This document shows positions 26,369 through 35,015 of a stretch of DNA of 64,000 nt, in pieces. The stretch's first letter is position 1; every line of letters starts with the position of its first letter. Source of the stretch: CAWJLS01 sp963843755 (lineage in GTDB: Bacteria; Acidobacteriota; Thermoanaerobaculia; Multivoradales; DATKCC01); assembly GCA_963843755.1 (NCBI GenBank), contig CAWJLS010000007.1:186001-250000 (forward strand), given 5' to 3'. The notes below the pieces were generated by a model. That model had not been told where the DNA came from, did not search any database, and was given only the letters and a program-made list of their open reading frames with translations. The position numbers and the translations under genes are program-made.

Positions 26369-28183
26369 GTGTCGAGAAATCTTGTGTCATCGAAGGTATC
26401 GCTAGCCATCTGCGGAGCCGTCGTCGCACTCTCCTTGTGTGCTTCGGCGGTGGGGGCCCAGATCTGTGGGCCACTGGACAACGGCCGTGTGGCCGATGTC
26501 GTCTACAAGGACAACGCGGTGTTCTTCTCCCCGATCGTCCGGTACGAGTACGACCGGGCGATTCTGACCATCTCGGGTCCGTGCGAGGAGATCGTCAAGA
26601 CCTTCAAGCCCGGCGAGGAGATCTACTTCGACCTCAGTCAGGTCAAGCGGACGCTCGACGGGCACTACACCTGGCAGCTCCGATTCACGCCGACGATCGA
26701 CTCGGGCGTGCGGGAAGCCTTGGAGGCCTCTCGAGGTACCGGCAAGGAGGACGACGTCTGGTGGTTGTTCTGGCAGAAGGGTGCGATCTCCGCCGGCCCG
26801 AGCGTCGACAGCGCGAGCTTCTCGGTGGTCGACGGCACGATCATCGATCCGACCTCCGGTGAGGAGAGCGAGAAGAGCGCTACCCTTGCAGCTCGGTCGA
26901 CCGGCGGCCCGTTGGGGAGCGCGGCGCTCGCCGCCGCCCCGGCTGCCACCGGCAGTGCCGCGGGCGACGGAGCGACGTTGGCGCCCAAGGACTTCGTCAT
27001 CAACGACGACCTGATCGTCGACGGCAGCGCCTGCATCGGCTTCGACTGTGTCAGCGGCGAGAGCTTCGGCTTCGACACGATTCGCCTCAAGGAGAACAAC
27101 TTGCGGATCAAGTTCGACGACACGTCGACCGCCGCGAGCTTCCCGCGCAACGACTGGCAGCTCACCGCAAACGACTCTGCCAACGGCGGCAAGAGCAAGT
27201 TCTCGATCGACGACATCAGCGGTGCGAGGACGCCGTTCACCGTCGAAGCGGGTGCTCCCAGCCACTCCCTGTACGTCGACGACGGCGGCCGGCTCGGCCT
27301 GGGGACGTCGACTCCGTCGACCGAGATCCACGTGGTCGACGGCGACACCCCGACCCTGCGGCTGCAGCAGGACGGCTCGTCCGGCTTCGCGCCCCAGACC
27401 TGGGACGTGGCCGGCAACGAGACCAGCTTCTTCATCCGCGACGCCACCAACGGCTCGACGCTTCCGTTCCGAATCCGTCCCGGTGCGGGCAGCAACGCGC
27501 TGGTGATCGACACCGACGACGACATCGGGATCGGGACCCTCTCGCCCGACGCTCCGCTGCACGTCTTCAGTGACGACTCGATCGGCTCTGACGGTCAGGT
27601 GCACATCGAGAACACGAACACCACGGCGACCGACCGGAACCTGCTCCGGCTCGAGAACAACGGTCCGCCGACGCTGTTCTTCTCGAACACCAACGCCGGC
27701 TCGAACGGCTCCTGGACCTACACCGTAACCAACGGAGGGGTCTTCCAGATCAACGCGTCCGGGTCGGGGGCCCCGATCGAGCTGCAGCTTTCGGCCGGCG
27801 GAAACATGACGATCGGCGGGATGCTGACCGAGAACTCGAGCCGGACCGTCAAGACCGGCTTCGAGGCCCTTGATCCCCAGCAGGTGCTCGACCGGGTGAG
27901 CGCGCTGCCGGTGACCTCGTGGAGCTACACGGCGGACGAGACCGGTACGCGTCACATCGGTCCGATGGCCGAGGACTTCTACGCGGCGTTCGGTGTCGGC
28001 GTCGATTCGCATCACATCGCGCCGTCGGACAAGGCCGGTGTGGCGCTGGTCGCGATTCAGGGCCTGCAGAAGATGGTCGAGCAGCGCGACCAGGAGGTAG
28101 CGGAGCTCAAGCGCGACAAGGCCGACCTCGAGAAGCGTGTCGAGGCCCTCGAGGCGCTCGTCACGGGTCCGCGCGAGGACTAG
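26369..28183 (+). CDS. Exported fibre-like protein with C-terminal peptidase S74 chaperone domain (copy 3)
   Basis: The 604-residue protein starts at GTG, chosen because the shared AGGAGGTAAGAAG leader end lies immediately upstream and the signal peptide (VSLAICGAVVALSLCASAVG) follows. The N-terminal module (PLDNGRVADVVYKDNAVFF) is shared with copy 2. The central module (GFDTIRLKENNLRIKFDDTS, NDWQLTAN) is shared with copy 1, so the gene is a mosaic. The C-terminal S74 domain has dyad S490/K495 in NSSRTVK, HIGPMAEDF and a terminal coiled coil (KRDKADLEKRVEALEALV). Likely role: a secreted trimeric fibre or adhesin matured by self-cleavage. The receptor or ligand is unknown. Confidence 0.85.
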   Translation: MSRNLVSSKVSLAICGAVVALSLCASAVGAQICGPLDNGRVADVVYKDNAVFFSPIVRYEYDRAILTISGPCEEIVKTFKPGEEIYFDLSQVKRTLDGHYTWQLRFTPTIDSGVREALEASRGTGKEDDVWWLFWQKGAISAGPSVDSASFSVVDGTIIDPTSGEESEKSATLAARSTGGPLGSAALAAAPAATGSAAGDGATLAPKDFVINDDLIVDGSACIGFDCVSGESFGFDTIRLKENNLRIKFDDTSTAASFPRNDWQLTANDSANGGKSKFSIDDISGARTPFTVEAGAPSHSLYVDDGGRLGLGTSTPSTEIHVVDGDTPTLRLQQDGSSGFAPQTWDVAGNETSFFIRDATNGSTLPFRIRPGAGSNALVIDTDDDIGIGTLSPDAPLHVFSDDSIGSDGQVHIENTNTTATDRNLLRLENNGPPTLFFSNTNAGSNGSWTYTVTNGGVFQINASGSGAPIELQLSAGGNMTIGGMLTENSSRTVKTGFEALDPQQVLDRVSALPVTSWSYTADETGTRHIGPMAEDFYAAFGVGVDSHHIAPSDKAGVALVAIQGLQKMVEQRDQEVAELKRDKADLEKRVEALEALVTGPRED

Positions 28184-28228
28184 TCCCCGCCCGGTCTACG
28201 ATGGCGGAGCCTGACCGAGGCTTCGCCC

Positions 28229-28264
28229 GGCTGGCGGTCCGGCTAGAACGCCGGGCCGCCAGCC
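28229..28264. terminator. Terminator between convergent S74 copy 3 and sulfotransferase genes
   Basis: A 15-bp stem with one wobble pair (GGCTGGCGGTCCGGC / GCCGGGCCGCCAGCC) closes a six-base loop and is followed by TGTTCT. It lies 46 bases after copy 3 and immediately before the stop of the opposite gene, so it can serve both directions. Confidence 0.75.
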
Positions 28265-28268
28265 TGTT

Positions 28269-29132
28269 CTAGATGGGCTCCGTATAGCCGTGACGAGCCA
28301 ACTGAGGTCCCAGGAGCGGCTCGATGAGCTCCAGCTCGGCCTCGGTGAGCTTCTTCCTGCCCTTGCCCACGCTCCGATCGGTCACCTCGGAGACGGCCTC
28401 TTCGACGGCGCTTCTGTCAGCCTCGACTCCCAAGAAGTCGACGATGCGCCCGAGCTCTGCCTGCGGCGACGTCACGAAGCGCTCGTAGGAGAGCGTGTGC
28501 ACCCGTGCCGGCTCGACCTCGGCGAACGCGCGGTCGGAGCTGGCGACGCAGTGGGCCCATTGCGCCGCGCAGACGGCGGCCAGGCCCTGCTCGGTGAGGA
28601 TCTCTTTCATGCCCCCGAAGCGGGGCCCCCAACTGGCCACGTGACGTTGTTCACCGACCAGCCGGTGGAGGCGGTTGACCAGGAACCGCGACGCGTAGTA
28701 CGGCACGTCCGTCCAGGGGACGAACCGCGCCTTGCGAGCGATGTAGGCAAGATCGAGCTCCGCGCGCCACCGGTCCATCGCCGACGCGGTCGCGTCGCAG
28801 CCGTCCCGGACGATGTAGAGGTAGCGCGCCTCCGGCAGAACCCGGTCGACGAACGGGACGCGGAGCGAGTTGGCGCAGGTCTTCTCGACGACGTGGGTGA
28901 ACCCCTGGCGGCTCAAGCGATCGAACGCACGTCGGATGGTTGCGACCGCTCGGGGGTTGGCTTGCTCCGGACGGAATTCGTCGGTCGGAAATCCGGCGTT
29001 GCCGTGGCGCCAGATATAGTTGATCTCGTCACAAGGCCACGTGCCGAACCCGGGCAGCTTCGTCAGCACGTCCCGGAGCATGTTCGTGCCGGATCGGGGG
29101 GCGCCGATGATGACGATCGGGTGGTAACTCAA
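28269..29132 (-). CDS. Sulfotransferase family protein
   Basis: The 287-residue cytosolic protein has a PAPS-binding P-loop at its start (IVIIGAPRSGTNMLRDVL, about residues 5-22) and a 3'-phosphate-binding segment YLYIVRDGCDATASAMDRW at about 111-129, both standard for the sulfotransferase_3 group. It would transfer sulfate from PAPS to a hydroxyl, here most likely a sugar of the neighbouring polysaccharide. The TTG start is supported by GGAG eight bases upstream and by the P-loop position; an upstream in-frame GTG is possible. It is divergent from the flippase gene and marks the left edge of the polysaccharide locus. Confidence 0.82.
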   Translation of the reverse strand: MSYHPIVIIGAPRSGTNMLRDVLTKLPGFGTWPCDEINYIWRHGNAGFPTDEFRPEQANPRAVATIRRAFDRLSRQGFTHVVEKTCANSLRVPFVDRVLPEARYLYIVRDGCDATASAMDRWRAELDLAYIARKARFVPWTDVPYYASRFLVNRLHRLVGEQRHVASWGPRFGGMKEILTEQGLAAVCAAQWAHCVASSDRAFAEVEPARVHTLSYERFVTSPQAELGRIVDFLGVEADRSAVEEAVSEVTDRSVGKGRKKLTEAELELIEPLLGPQLARHGYTEPI

Positions 29133-29203
29133 CGGCCGGTCTCCAGAGTAGGGACAATCAGACGCTCGACGCACCGTTGCACGATGTTGCGACGGTGAAA
29201 GGG

Positions 29204-29223
29204 TGGCGCCCGACCGGGCGCCA
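29204..29223. repeat. Perfect inverted repeat in a divergent promoter region
   Basis: TGGCGCCC-GACC-GGGCGCCA forms a perfect 8-bp inverted repeat between the divergent sulfotransferase and flippase genes. It may be an operator or a hairpin in the flippase leader. The only AT-rich bases nearby (GCATAGTATACGG, 29233-29246) are a possible -10 for the flippase. Confidence 0.45.
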
Positions 29224-29255
29224 GACGGGCGAGGCATAGTATACGGAGCAGTGAA

Positions 29256-30857
29256 GTGGGAACCAAGGAACCCCCCAATCCCTCGGGCCGGCAAGCGGTC
29301 GGTGGTGCGTCCCGCGGCCTGACGGAGAAGCAGGTCATCGGTTCTGCCGCCGTGGTCGCGGTCATGCTCCTGCTGGGGCGGCTGGGTGGGCTCGTCCGGG
29401 ACCTCATCGTGGCGCCGCTGTTCGGCGCGGGAGTCGAGGTGGACGCCCTGGTCGCGGCACGGACGGTGCCGGACCTGGTCTTGACCCTGGTCACCACCGG
29501 AGCCGTGAGCGCCGGCTTCCTGCCGGGTCTGTTCCACCTTTCCAAAGGGGAGGGTCGGGTTCCGCCCGAAGGCGTTCGAGCCATCAGCGTGGTCGCGAAC
29601 TGGCTGCTGCTCGGGACCGCGGCGATCGCCTTGCTCGGCCTGCTCTTCCCGCGCACCTGGATCCGGCTGGTGACGCCCGGCCTCGACGGACAGGTGGAGG
29701 AGCTCGCGGCGCACCTGCTTCGGGTCATGGTCCCGGTGATCGTGCTGGTGACCGTGGCGGCGCTTCTCGGGGCCTACTTCAACTTCCGCGGCCGCTTCGC
29801 TCTGCCCAGTGCCCGGGCCCTGGTGACGAACGTCACGGTCGTCGCGCTCACGCTCGCGCTCGCGCGCCGGATCGGGATCACGGCGGTGGCCCTGGGGTGG
29901 ACGGCCGGTGCGCTCGTGCAGGTCGGTCTGATGGCCGTGGCGAGCCGGTCCGTGGGGGTCCAGTACCGGCCGGCGAGCCTGAGTCTCCGAACACCCCATG
30001 TGGGGTATTTGTGGAAGATGGTCGTCCCCGTGGTCGTGTCGCAGTGTCTGCTCTATGGACGGTTTCTGGTCGAACGCCAGTTCGCGTCGTGGCTCCCCGC
30101 GGGATCTCTGGCCTATCTGAACTATTCATACAGAATCGGCACCGCACCGATGCTGATCGTGGCGAACGCGATCACGACGGTCTATCTCCCCGTCTTTTCG
30201 AAACAGGTCGCAAGGGCCGACCTCAAAGGGCTCCAGGACTCGATCGTCCAGAGTGTTTCGATGCTCCTGCTGGGCGTGTTTCCTTTCGTGGTCGCGTTCG
30301 TCGCGCTGGCGAAGCCGATCATCAGCCTGCTGCTCCAGCACGGAGCCTTCGGCGCCGCGGACACCGCGGCGACCGCACGCCTGCTGCAGTGGTACACGCT
30401 GACCCTGGTCGGCTCGAGCCTGGTGGCCCTCTGCCTCCAGATCCTCTATGCGCAGCACCGTGGCTCCCGCTCGGTGCTGGCGGTGGGTGCGGGGATCGTG
30501 GTCCAGGTGGTCGCGACGGCTCTCCTGGTGGGGCGCCTCGCGGTCGACGGTGTCGCGATCAGCACCGGACTGGGGCTGATGGCGAGCTTCGGCCTGCTCG
30601 TCGTCGCGCTCTCCGGAACGTTGTCCAAGGGGCTATGGAGCACCTTGGCCTGGAGGCTGCTCAAGATCGCCTCCGCGGCGGCAGCGATGGCTGTCGTACT
30701 GTACGGGACGAGGTCCCTCGCCCACGGGGCGGGGGTGATCGTACCGCTCGCCATCGCCGGCGGGATCTACCTGGTGGCGCTCAAGCTCCTGCGAGTGCCG
30801 GAGCTCGAGACGATGCTCACGCGCGTTTTGTCGTTCACGAGGCGGAGGCCCGGTTGA
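29256..30857 (+). CDS. MurJ/MviN (MVF)-type lipid-linked oligosaccharide flippase
   Basis: The 533-residue protein is an integral membrane protein with about 14 helices, the MOP exporter pattern. The N-terminal region (GRLGGLVRDLIVAPLFGAG, then VDALVAARTVPDLVLTLVTT) closely follows the MurJ consensus, including the charged cavity Arg/Asp positions. Because it sits beside a polymerase and chain-length gene, it more probably serves as the Wzx-like flippase of this polysaccharide than as the essential lipid II flippase, although family alone does not decide. The GTG start has GGAG eight bases upstream. Its 3' end overlaps a possible TTG start of the next gene. Confidence 0.85.
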   Translation: MGTKEPPNPSGRQAVGGASRGLTEKQVIGSAAVVAVMLLLGRLGGLVRDLIVAPLFGAGVEVDALVAARTVPDLVLTLVTTGAVSAGFLPGLFHLSKGEGRVPPEGVRAISVVANWLLLGTAAIALLGLLFPRTWIRLVTPGLDGQVEELAAHLLRVMVPVIVLVTVAALLGAYFNFRGRFALPSARALVTNVTVVALTLALARRIGITAVALGWTAGALVQVGLMAVASRSVGVQYRPASLSLRTPHVGYLWKMVVPVVVSQCLLYGRFLVERQFASWLPAGSLAYLNYSYRIGTAPMLIVANAITTVYLPVFSKQVARADLKGLQDSIVQSVSMLLLGVFPFVVAFVALAKPIISLLLQHGAFGAADTAATARLLQWYTLTLVGSSLVALCLQILYAQHRGSRSVLAVGAGIVVQVVATALLVGRLAVDGVAISTGLGLMASFGLLVVALSGTLSKGLWSTLAWRLLKIASAAAAMAVVLYGTRSLAHGAGVIVPLAIAGGIYLVALKLLRVPELETMLTRVLSFTRRRPG

Positions 30858-30880
30858 AGCTGGATCGAAAGGTGGATCGG

Positions 30881-32413
30881 ATGGACGTCCGTGGGCTCCT
30901 TCTCGACAAGGGGTTGCCCTTCCTGTTGACGTCGATCGTCGCGGTTGCCGCCGCGGTACTGCTTCCACCTCCAATGGCGCTCGGCTTCACGATCCCCTTC
31001 GTCGGGGTCCTGATCTTCGTCTGGATGTTCGTTTCGCCGCTCTGGAGCGTCGTCCTGTTGCTCGTCTCCTTCTACAACCCGTTGGTCGTGTACGCGCGGC
31101 TCGCTCTGTCGCCGTGGAGCTACGGAGTCTGCTACAGCCTGCTGGGCGCCGGTGCGCTGTCGCTTGCGCTCAAGGCGCGTCGTCCGGTTCCCCCGTGGTG
31201 GCGGCCGGTCGCGCTGGCGGTGGGCACGATGACCCTGCTTCTCGTCCTGGCCGCGGCGCACGGGCTGTGGGTGGGAAACCCGTCTGTCCAGGTCGCTTCG
31301 GACTTCGCCCAGGTCTTCGAGCTCTATCTCGCGTTGTGTTTGACGGCGGTCGCGTTGTGGAACGACGGGACGGCCGGCGAGAAGCTGCGCGTCGTCTTTC
31401 TCGTCTTCAGCGTGAGCGTCGCCTGGGAGATCGCGGTCTACCTGTCGGGAGGTGGGGGACTGACTTCCCTCTTGGTGGATACCCGGGCGCTGCAGGATGC
31501 GAACCTCGGAAGCGGGGGAGTCCTGGCCGGCGTCAGTCTCGGTCCGTTCATCTTCTTTCCGATTCTGGTCTCCGTGTTTCTCAATGCGAGAGAGACGCTC
31601 GCGCGCTCGACGCGGCTCCTCCTGGGGCTCGCCCTGGTCCTGTCGACCGCCAGCGTGCTCGTCACGTTCAAGCGCAGCATCTGGGCCTCGGAGATCCTGG
31701 CGGTCCTGGTGATCTTCGCCACCGGCCTGTTCCTCAGCCCTCTCCGCGTCGCCGCGCGCCGGATCCTGCGAGGCGCCGCGGTCGGTGCCGTGGTGTTGTG
31801 CGCCCTGTCGTTCGTCCGAGTGGACGGGGGGACACTGGCGGAGTTCGTCGCACGCAGAGTCGAGTTCACGAGGAAGCAACTGGAGACCGGGGAAACCCAG
31901 GGAATCGAGACGCGGAGATTCGAGTACGTGGTGGTCGGTGAGGAGGTCGCCGACGCTCCGGTTTTCGGCCGCGGCCTCGGCCGCGAGTACGTTGGGTACG
32001 TCCGCGGGACGCTCGGGACGAAGCACTTCATGCACAATACGTATTTGGCATTGTTGCATCGAATGGGAGTGGTGGGGCTGCTCTTCTTCGCCGCGACCCT
32101 GGGCCTGATCGTATGGCCCATCCTCCGGCGGCTTTCGTCGATTCCCGGGCCGTTGGAGAAGGCCGTCACCCTGGGTTGCCTGGTCAGCGTCGGAGCGCTC
32201 TGCCTTCAGGCCCTGGTGACCGGCATGCTGCTGACGCACCCGGTGTCGGCCTATGTCGGGTGCCTGCTCGGATTGGCGCTCTACCTGGCCAGCGGGGGCC
32301 GACTGGAGGTCGTGCGCCCCAAGGGGCGTCGGGAGGAGGGCGGGGAGAGGGAGGCTTCCTTGCTCGTCGTCGACGATGCCGCCGCATCGCCTCCTTTGCG
32401 CGCGGACTCCTAG
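30881..32413 (+). CDS. O-antigen polymerase/ligase (Wzy/WaaL-like) membrane protein
   Basis: The 510-residue protein has about 11 predicted membrane helices and a large non-cytoplasmic loop before the last helices (about 325-400), where EYVGYVRGTLGTKHFMHNTY carries the His-Asn context typical of the Wzy_C/O-antigen ligase family. It would polymerise undecaprenyl-linked repeat units in the periplasm. Translation may instead start at TTG 30854, which overlaps the flippase stop and has GGAGG close by; ATG 30881 follows AAAGGTGG and begins just before the first helix. Its stop codon overlaps the stop of the opposing Wzz gene in the palindrome CTAG. Confidence 0.8.
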   Translation: MDVRGLLLDKGLPFLLTSIVAVAAAVLLPPPMALGFTIPFVGVLIFVWMFVSPLWSVVLLLVSFYNPLVVYARLALSPWSYGVCYSLLGAGALSLALKARRPVPPWWRPVALAVGTMTLLLVLAAAHGLWVGNPSVQVASDFAQVFELYLALCLTAVALWNDGTAGEKLRVVFLVFSVSVAWEIAVYLSGGGGLTSLLVDTRALQDANLGSGGVLAGVSLGPFIFFPILVSVFLNARETLARSTRLLLGLALVLSTASVLVTFKRSIWASEILAVLVIFATGLFLSPLRVAARRILRGAAVGAVVLCALSFVRVDGGTLAEFVARRVEFTRKQLETGETQGIETRRFEYVVVGEEVADAPVFGRGLGREYVGYVRGTLGTKHFMHNTYLALLHRMGVVGLLFFAATLGLIVWPILRRLSSIPGPLEKAVTLGCLVSVGALCLQALVTGMLLTHPVSAYVGCLLGLALYLASGGRLEVVRPKGRREEGGEREASLLVVDDAAASPPLRADS

Positions 32414-33933
32414 CGGTTCACCATCTCGCGGAACAGCGCGACGGTGAACGCTCCGATGGCTGCGATCAACGCGGCGACCAGGCTCTTGAGGGGGATGCGC
32501 TTGGATTCCGGGCGGGTGGGAGGGACGGCCGCCGCTCCCAGTCGGATGTCGGTGAGGTCTTCCTGGGCCTTCGCGATTCTCGCCTGATTGCGATTATTGG
32601 CCAGCTCGCTCACCAGATCACGACGGGTCGCCACGTCTCGGTCCATCTCCGCCAGGCGGGCCCGGTTCTCTCGAGAGACCGAGTCGATCTCGACCTGTCG
32701 GTCCCCGAGGAGAACCGTGAGCTCCGACTGCCGTTCCTCGGCCAGCTTGTTCAAGAGTGTCCGGCGGCTGCGCTCGAGGCTCTTCAGGTTCGAGGTGAAC
32801 TCCTCGATGCGTTCGTCGGCGGTGTCGGCGGCGCTGCTCAGCTCGATCTCGATCTCGGTCGCCCGGAGCGCCAGCTCTGTGTAGGTCGGGTTGATCTCCT
32901 CGCTGAGCAGGCTCTGGCCCCAGATGGCGCTGGAATCGGCCGCGCTTCCGTTCCGTCCTTGCGAGGTCAGGGCTTCCCACAGCGCGTCGTCGGAGATGCT
33001 CTTTTCGAGTCGCAGGCGCTCGGGGGTCTGGGCGAGCTGTTCACGGACGACCAGGATGCGGCGGAGGAGCTCTCGCGTCCCGGCGGTGAGCTGCTGGGAC
33101 GACGGATCGACGACGGGGCCGGCGGCGGGCGTGGGGTTGGCTCCCAGGTCGTCGATCTTCCGCCGCTGGTCCTGAAAGAGCTTCCGGGTCTCTTCCTGGA
33201 AGTCCGCGACCCGGTCCTCGAAGCCCCGACGGAAGGTAGAGATCTTGCGCTCCCACTGCGCGGTGACCTTGTTCAGGTTCTGATCCAGCTCCGCCGACGT
33301 CGTCACCCGCTGTGCCTCGAGATCCTGCAGCGCCCGGTTGGCTTCCTGGTATTGACTCTCGACGAAATCGGCCGTCGGAGTCGTCGCCTTGGCCATGAGC
33401 TCCTGGGTATGTTCGAGGAAGACCTCGGACCAGGTGTTGGCGATGCGGGCCGCCTTGCCGGCGTCCGGGTATTCGACCACCGCCTCGATCATCGGAGCGA
33501 GCGCGTTCTCCTCCGAGCGCTTGGAGACGAAGAGATGGCTCTGCAGCTCCTCGCCCACGCGCAGCACGTCGGAGGTGTCCAGAAGATCCCTTTCCTGGAG
33601 CTTGCGGGTCAGCTTCGCCACCACCGCGTCCGATTCGAGCAGCGTCCTATACCCTTGAACAGACATCGTCGGAGGCTTGAGCTGCGAGGCGAAGGTCGGA
33701 GGAACGACCACCAGCGTCGCGGACGCACGGAAGCTCGGCGGGAGCAGGAACGCCGTGACGCCGGCGGTTACCGCGGCGGTCAGGACTGCCACGAGCAGGA
33801 TGGTCAGGCCGTGCCGCCGAACGAAGCGCACGAGATCTTCGCCGGCCAACGGTGGTGGCTCCGGCCGCAGGGGCTCTACGCCTGTCAAGGGCGCAGGCTG
33901 GCCCTGCGTGCGGTCAGGAGAGGGTGCGCTCAT
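32410..33933 (-). CDS. Wzz/chain-length determinant (PCP) family protein
   Basis: The 507-residue protein has one N-terminal helix (about 40-62, LTILLVAVLTAAVTAGVTAF), a long periplasmic coiled-coil region (about 65-470, rich in Glu/Arg/Leu heptads) and a C-terminal helix (about 482-500), the two-helix topology of polysaccharide co-polymerases. The first periplasmic stretch (ASATLVVVPPTF, then GYRTLLESDAVVAKL) matches the Wzz domain. No C-terminal tyrosine kinase is fused, so it is a PCP-1 or PCP-2b type that sets chain length with the Wzy at its tail. The start follows AGGTAACGGA; the longer upstream frame contains no plausible signal. The ends of wzy and wzz overlap by four bases. Confidence 0.85.
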   Translation of the reverse strand: MSAPSPDRTQGQPAPLTGVEPLRPEPPPLAGEDLVRFVRRHGLTILLVAVLTAAVTAGVTAFLLPPSFRASATLVVVPPTFASQLKPPTMSVQGYRTLLESDAVVAKLTRKLQERDLLDTSDVLRVGEELQSHLFVSKRSEENALAPMIEAVVEYPDAGKAARIANTWSEVFLEHTQELMAKATTPTADFVESQYQEANRALQDLEAQRVTTSAELDQNLNKVTAQWERKISTFRRGFEDRVADFQEETRKLFQDQRRKIDDLGANPTPAAGPVVDPSSQQLTAGTRELLRRILVVREQLAQTPERLRLEKSISDDALWEALTSQGRNGSAADSSAIWGQSLLSEEINPTYTELALRATEIEIELSSAADTADERIEEFTSNLKSLERSRRTLLNKLAEERQSELTVLLGDRQVEIDSVSRENRARLAEMDRDVATRRDLVSELANNRNQARIAKAQEDLTDIRLGAAAVPPTRPESKRIPLKSLVAALIAAIGAFTVALFREMVNR

Positions 33934-34070
33934 CGATTCCGTTACCTCATACTGCTCGGAGTGAGGGAGACCTGAGTATAGACCATGTGGACCGCGGCCA
34001 GCCACGGCGAGCGCGGCCCCTACGGGACGTGACGAAGGCCGCGGAGGCGTCGGTTCCGGCCCGCGCGAGC

Positions 34071-34099
34071 TTGTCTTTCGGCCGACGACCTCATAGACT
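34071..34099 (+). promoter_or_regulatory. Sigma-70-like promoter for S74 copy 4
   Basis: TTGTCT (34071-34076) and TAGACT (34094-34099) are separated by exactly 17 bases, 105 bases upstream of the short S74 gene. A hairpin CCGTCT-TC-AGACGG follows in the presumed leader (34103-34116). Confidence 0.5.
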
Positions 34100-34203
34100 A
34101 GCGCCGTCTTCAGACGGGAATGGCGCGAGGTACTTGACGAGACGCCAACGAGTGGACTTGCTGGGGACGACAGCACAAACTACTAGCTGGAGGTCGAGAA
34201 GAA

Positions 34204-34965
34204 ATGAGCATTCGCGGAAGGATCGTCGGCGTGATCGTGCTGGCTGTGGCCGGGCTGGCCGTGGCCCCCCAGGTCGTCCTCGCACAGACTGGAACGCTCT
34301 TCGTCGAAGGGAACAACGTCGGCATCGGGACCGCGACGCCCGCGTTCAAGCTGGATGTCCAGGGCGACGATGGAGCCTCGACGCGACTCCAGGTCGTCGA
34401 GTCCTCGCCGACGAACGCCAGCAGGACGCTGTTCAAGGTGTCGAACAACGGCTATCCCCGCTTCACGCTCGAGGACTCGAGCACGGGAGAGCAGTGGGTC
34501 ATGGCGATCGTCGGCGGCGGCGCCTTCCAGTTCAACAAGGTCGGAACTGGTGTCGTCGAGTTCAAGTCCTCCGGCGGGGGCGACCTCCAGATCGCGGGCG
34601 AGATGAACGCGACCGCCTTCAACACGAGCTCGTCCCGGACGCTCAAAGAGGGTTTCGTCGACATGGACGGCGAGGACGTGCTGAGCAAGGTCATCTCGCT
34701 GCCGATCGAGGAGTGGAGCTTCAAGGGGGACGAGACCCGTCACCTGGGTCCGATGGCCGAGGACTTCCGGGCCGCGTTCGGACTCGGAGACAGCAGCCGC
34801 CGCATCGGGCTGATGGACGCGGCCGGGGTCAACATGGCCGCCATCCAGGGCCTGCACAAGATGATCGAAGAGCGGGACGATCGGATCCAGGGCCTCGAGC
34901 AGCGCGTCGCCGAGCTCGAGACGATGATCCAGAAGCTCGCCGCGAGCACAGACACCGAGAAGTAG
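34204..34965 (+). CDS. Short exported protein with S74 chaperone domain (copy 4)
   Basis: The 253-residue protein has a signal peptide (about 1-28), a single beta-repeat (TLFVEGNNVGIGTATPAFKL) and then directly the S74 domain. The dyad is S143/K148 in SSSRTLK, followed by EEWSFKGDETRHLGPMAEDF and a terminal coiled coil (EERDDRIQGLEQRVAELETM). It lacks the long N-terminal and middle modules of copies 1-3. It stands alone within the polysaccharide locus, between the Wzz gene and the UDP-sulfoquinovose synthase homologue, which physically ties the S74 family to the glycan genes. TGGAGG lies upstream of the ATG. Confidence 0.85.
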   Translation: MSIRGRIVGVIVLAVAGLAVAPQVVLAQTGTLFVEGNNVGIGTATPAFKLDVQGDDGASTRLQVVESSPTNASRTLFKVSNNGYPRFTLEDSSTGEQWVMAIVGGGAFQFNKVGTGVVEFKSSGGGDLQIAGEMNATAFNTSSSRTLKEGFVDMDGEDVLSKVISLPIEEWSFKGDETRHLGPMAEDFRAAFGLGDSSRRIGLMDAAGVNMAAIQGLHKMIEERDDRIQGLEQRVAELETMIQKLAASTDTEK

Positions 34966-35015
34966 TAGCAGGGCGGCTGAGAGCCCGCTAGCCCGCTGTC
35001 GTCCTCCCCAGGCCG

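Noticed and set aside
21738..28015. Long minus-strand open frames opposite the three S74 genes
   Set aside because: They mirror the repetitive plus-strand genes, lack signal peptides or recognisable motifs, and arise from GC-rich codon use on the coding strand.
21822..28183. Interpreting the S74 genes as a prophage tail region
   Set aside because: Each gene has a Sec-type signal peptide, separate promoters or terminators, and no portal, terminase, capsid, tail or lysis gene lies nearby.
32113..33975. 620-residue plus-strand open frame opposite the Wzz-like gene
   Set aside because: It is antisense to a well supported coiled-coil Wzz protein with two membrane helices and starts inside the Wzy gene; no family features.
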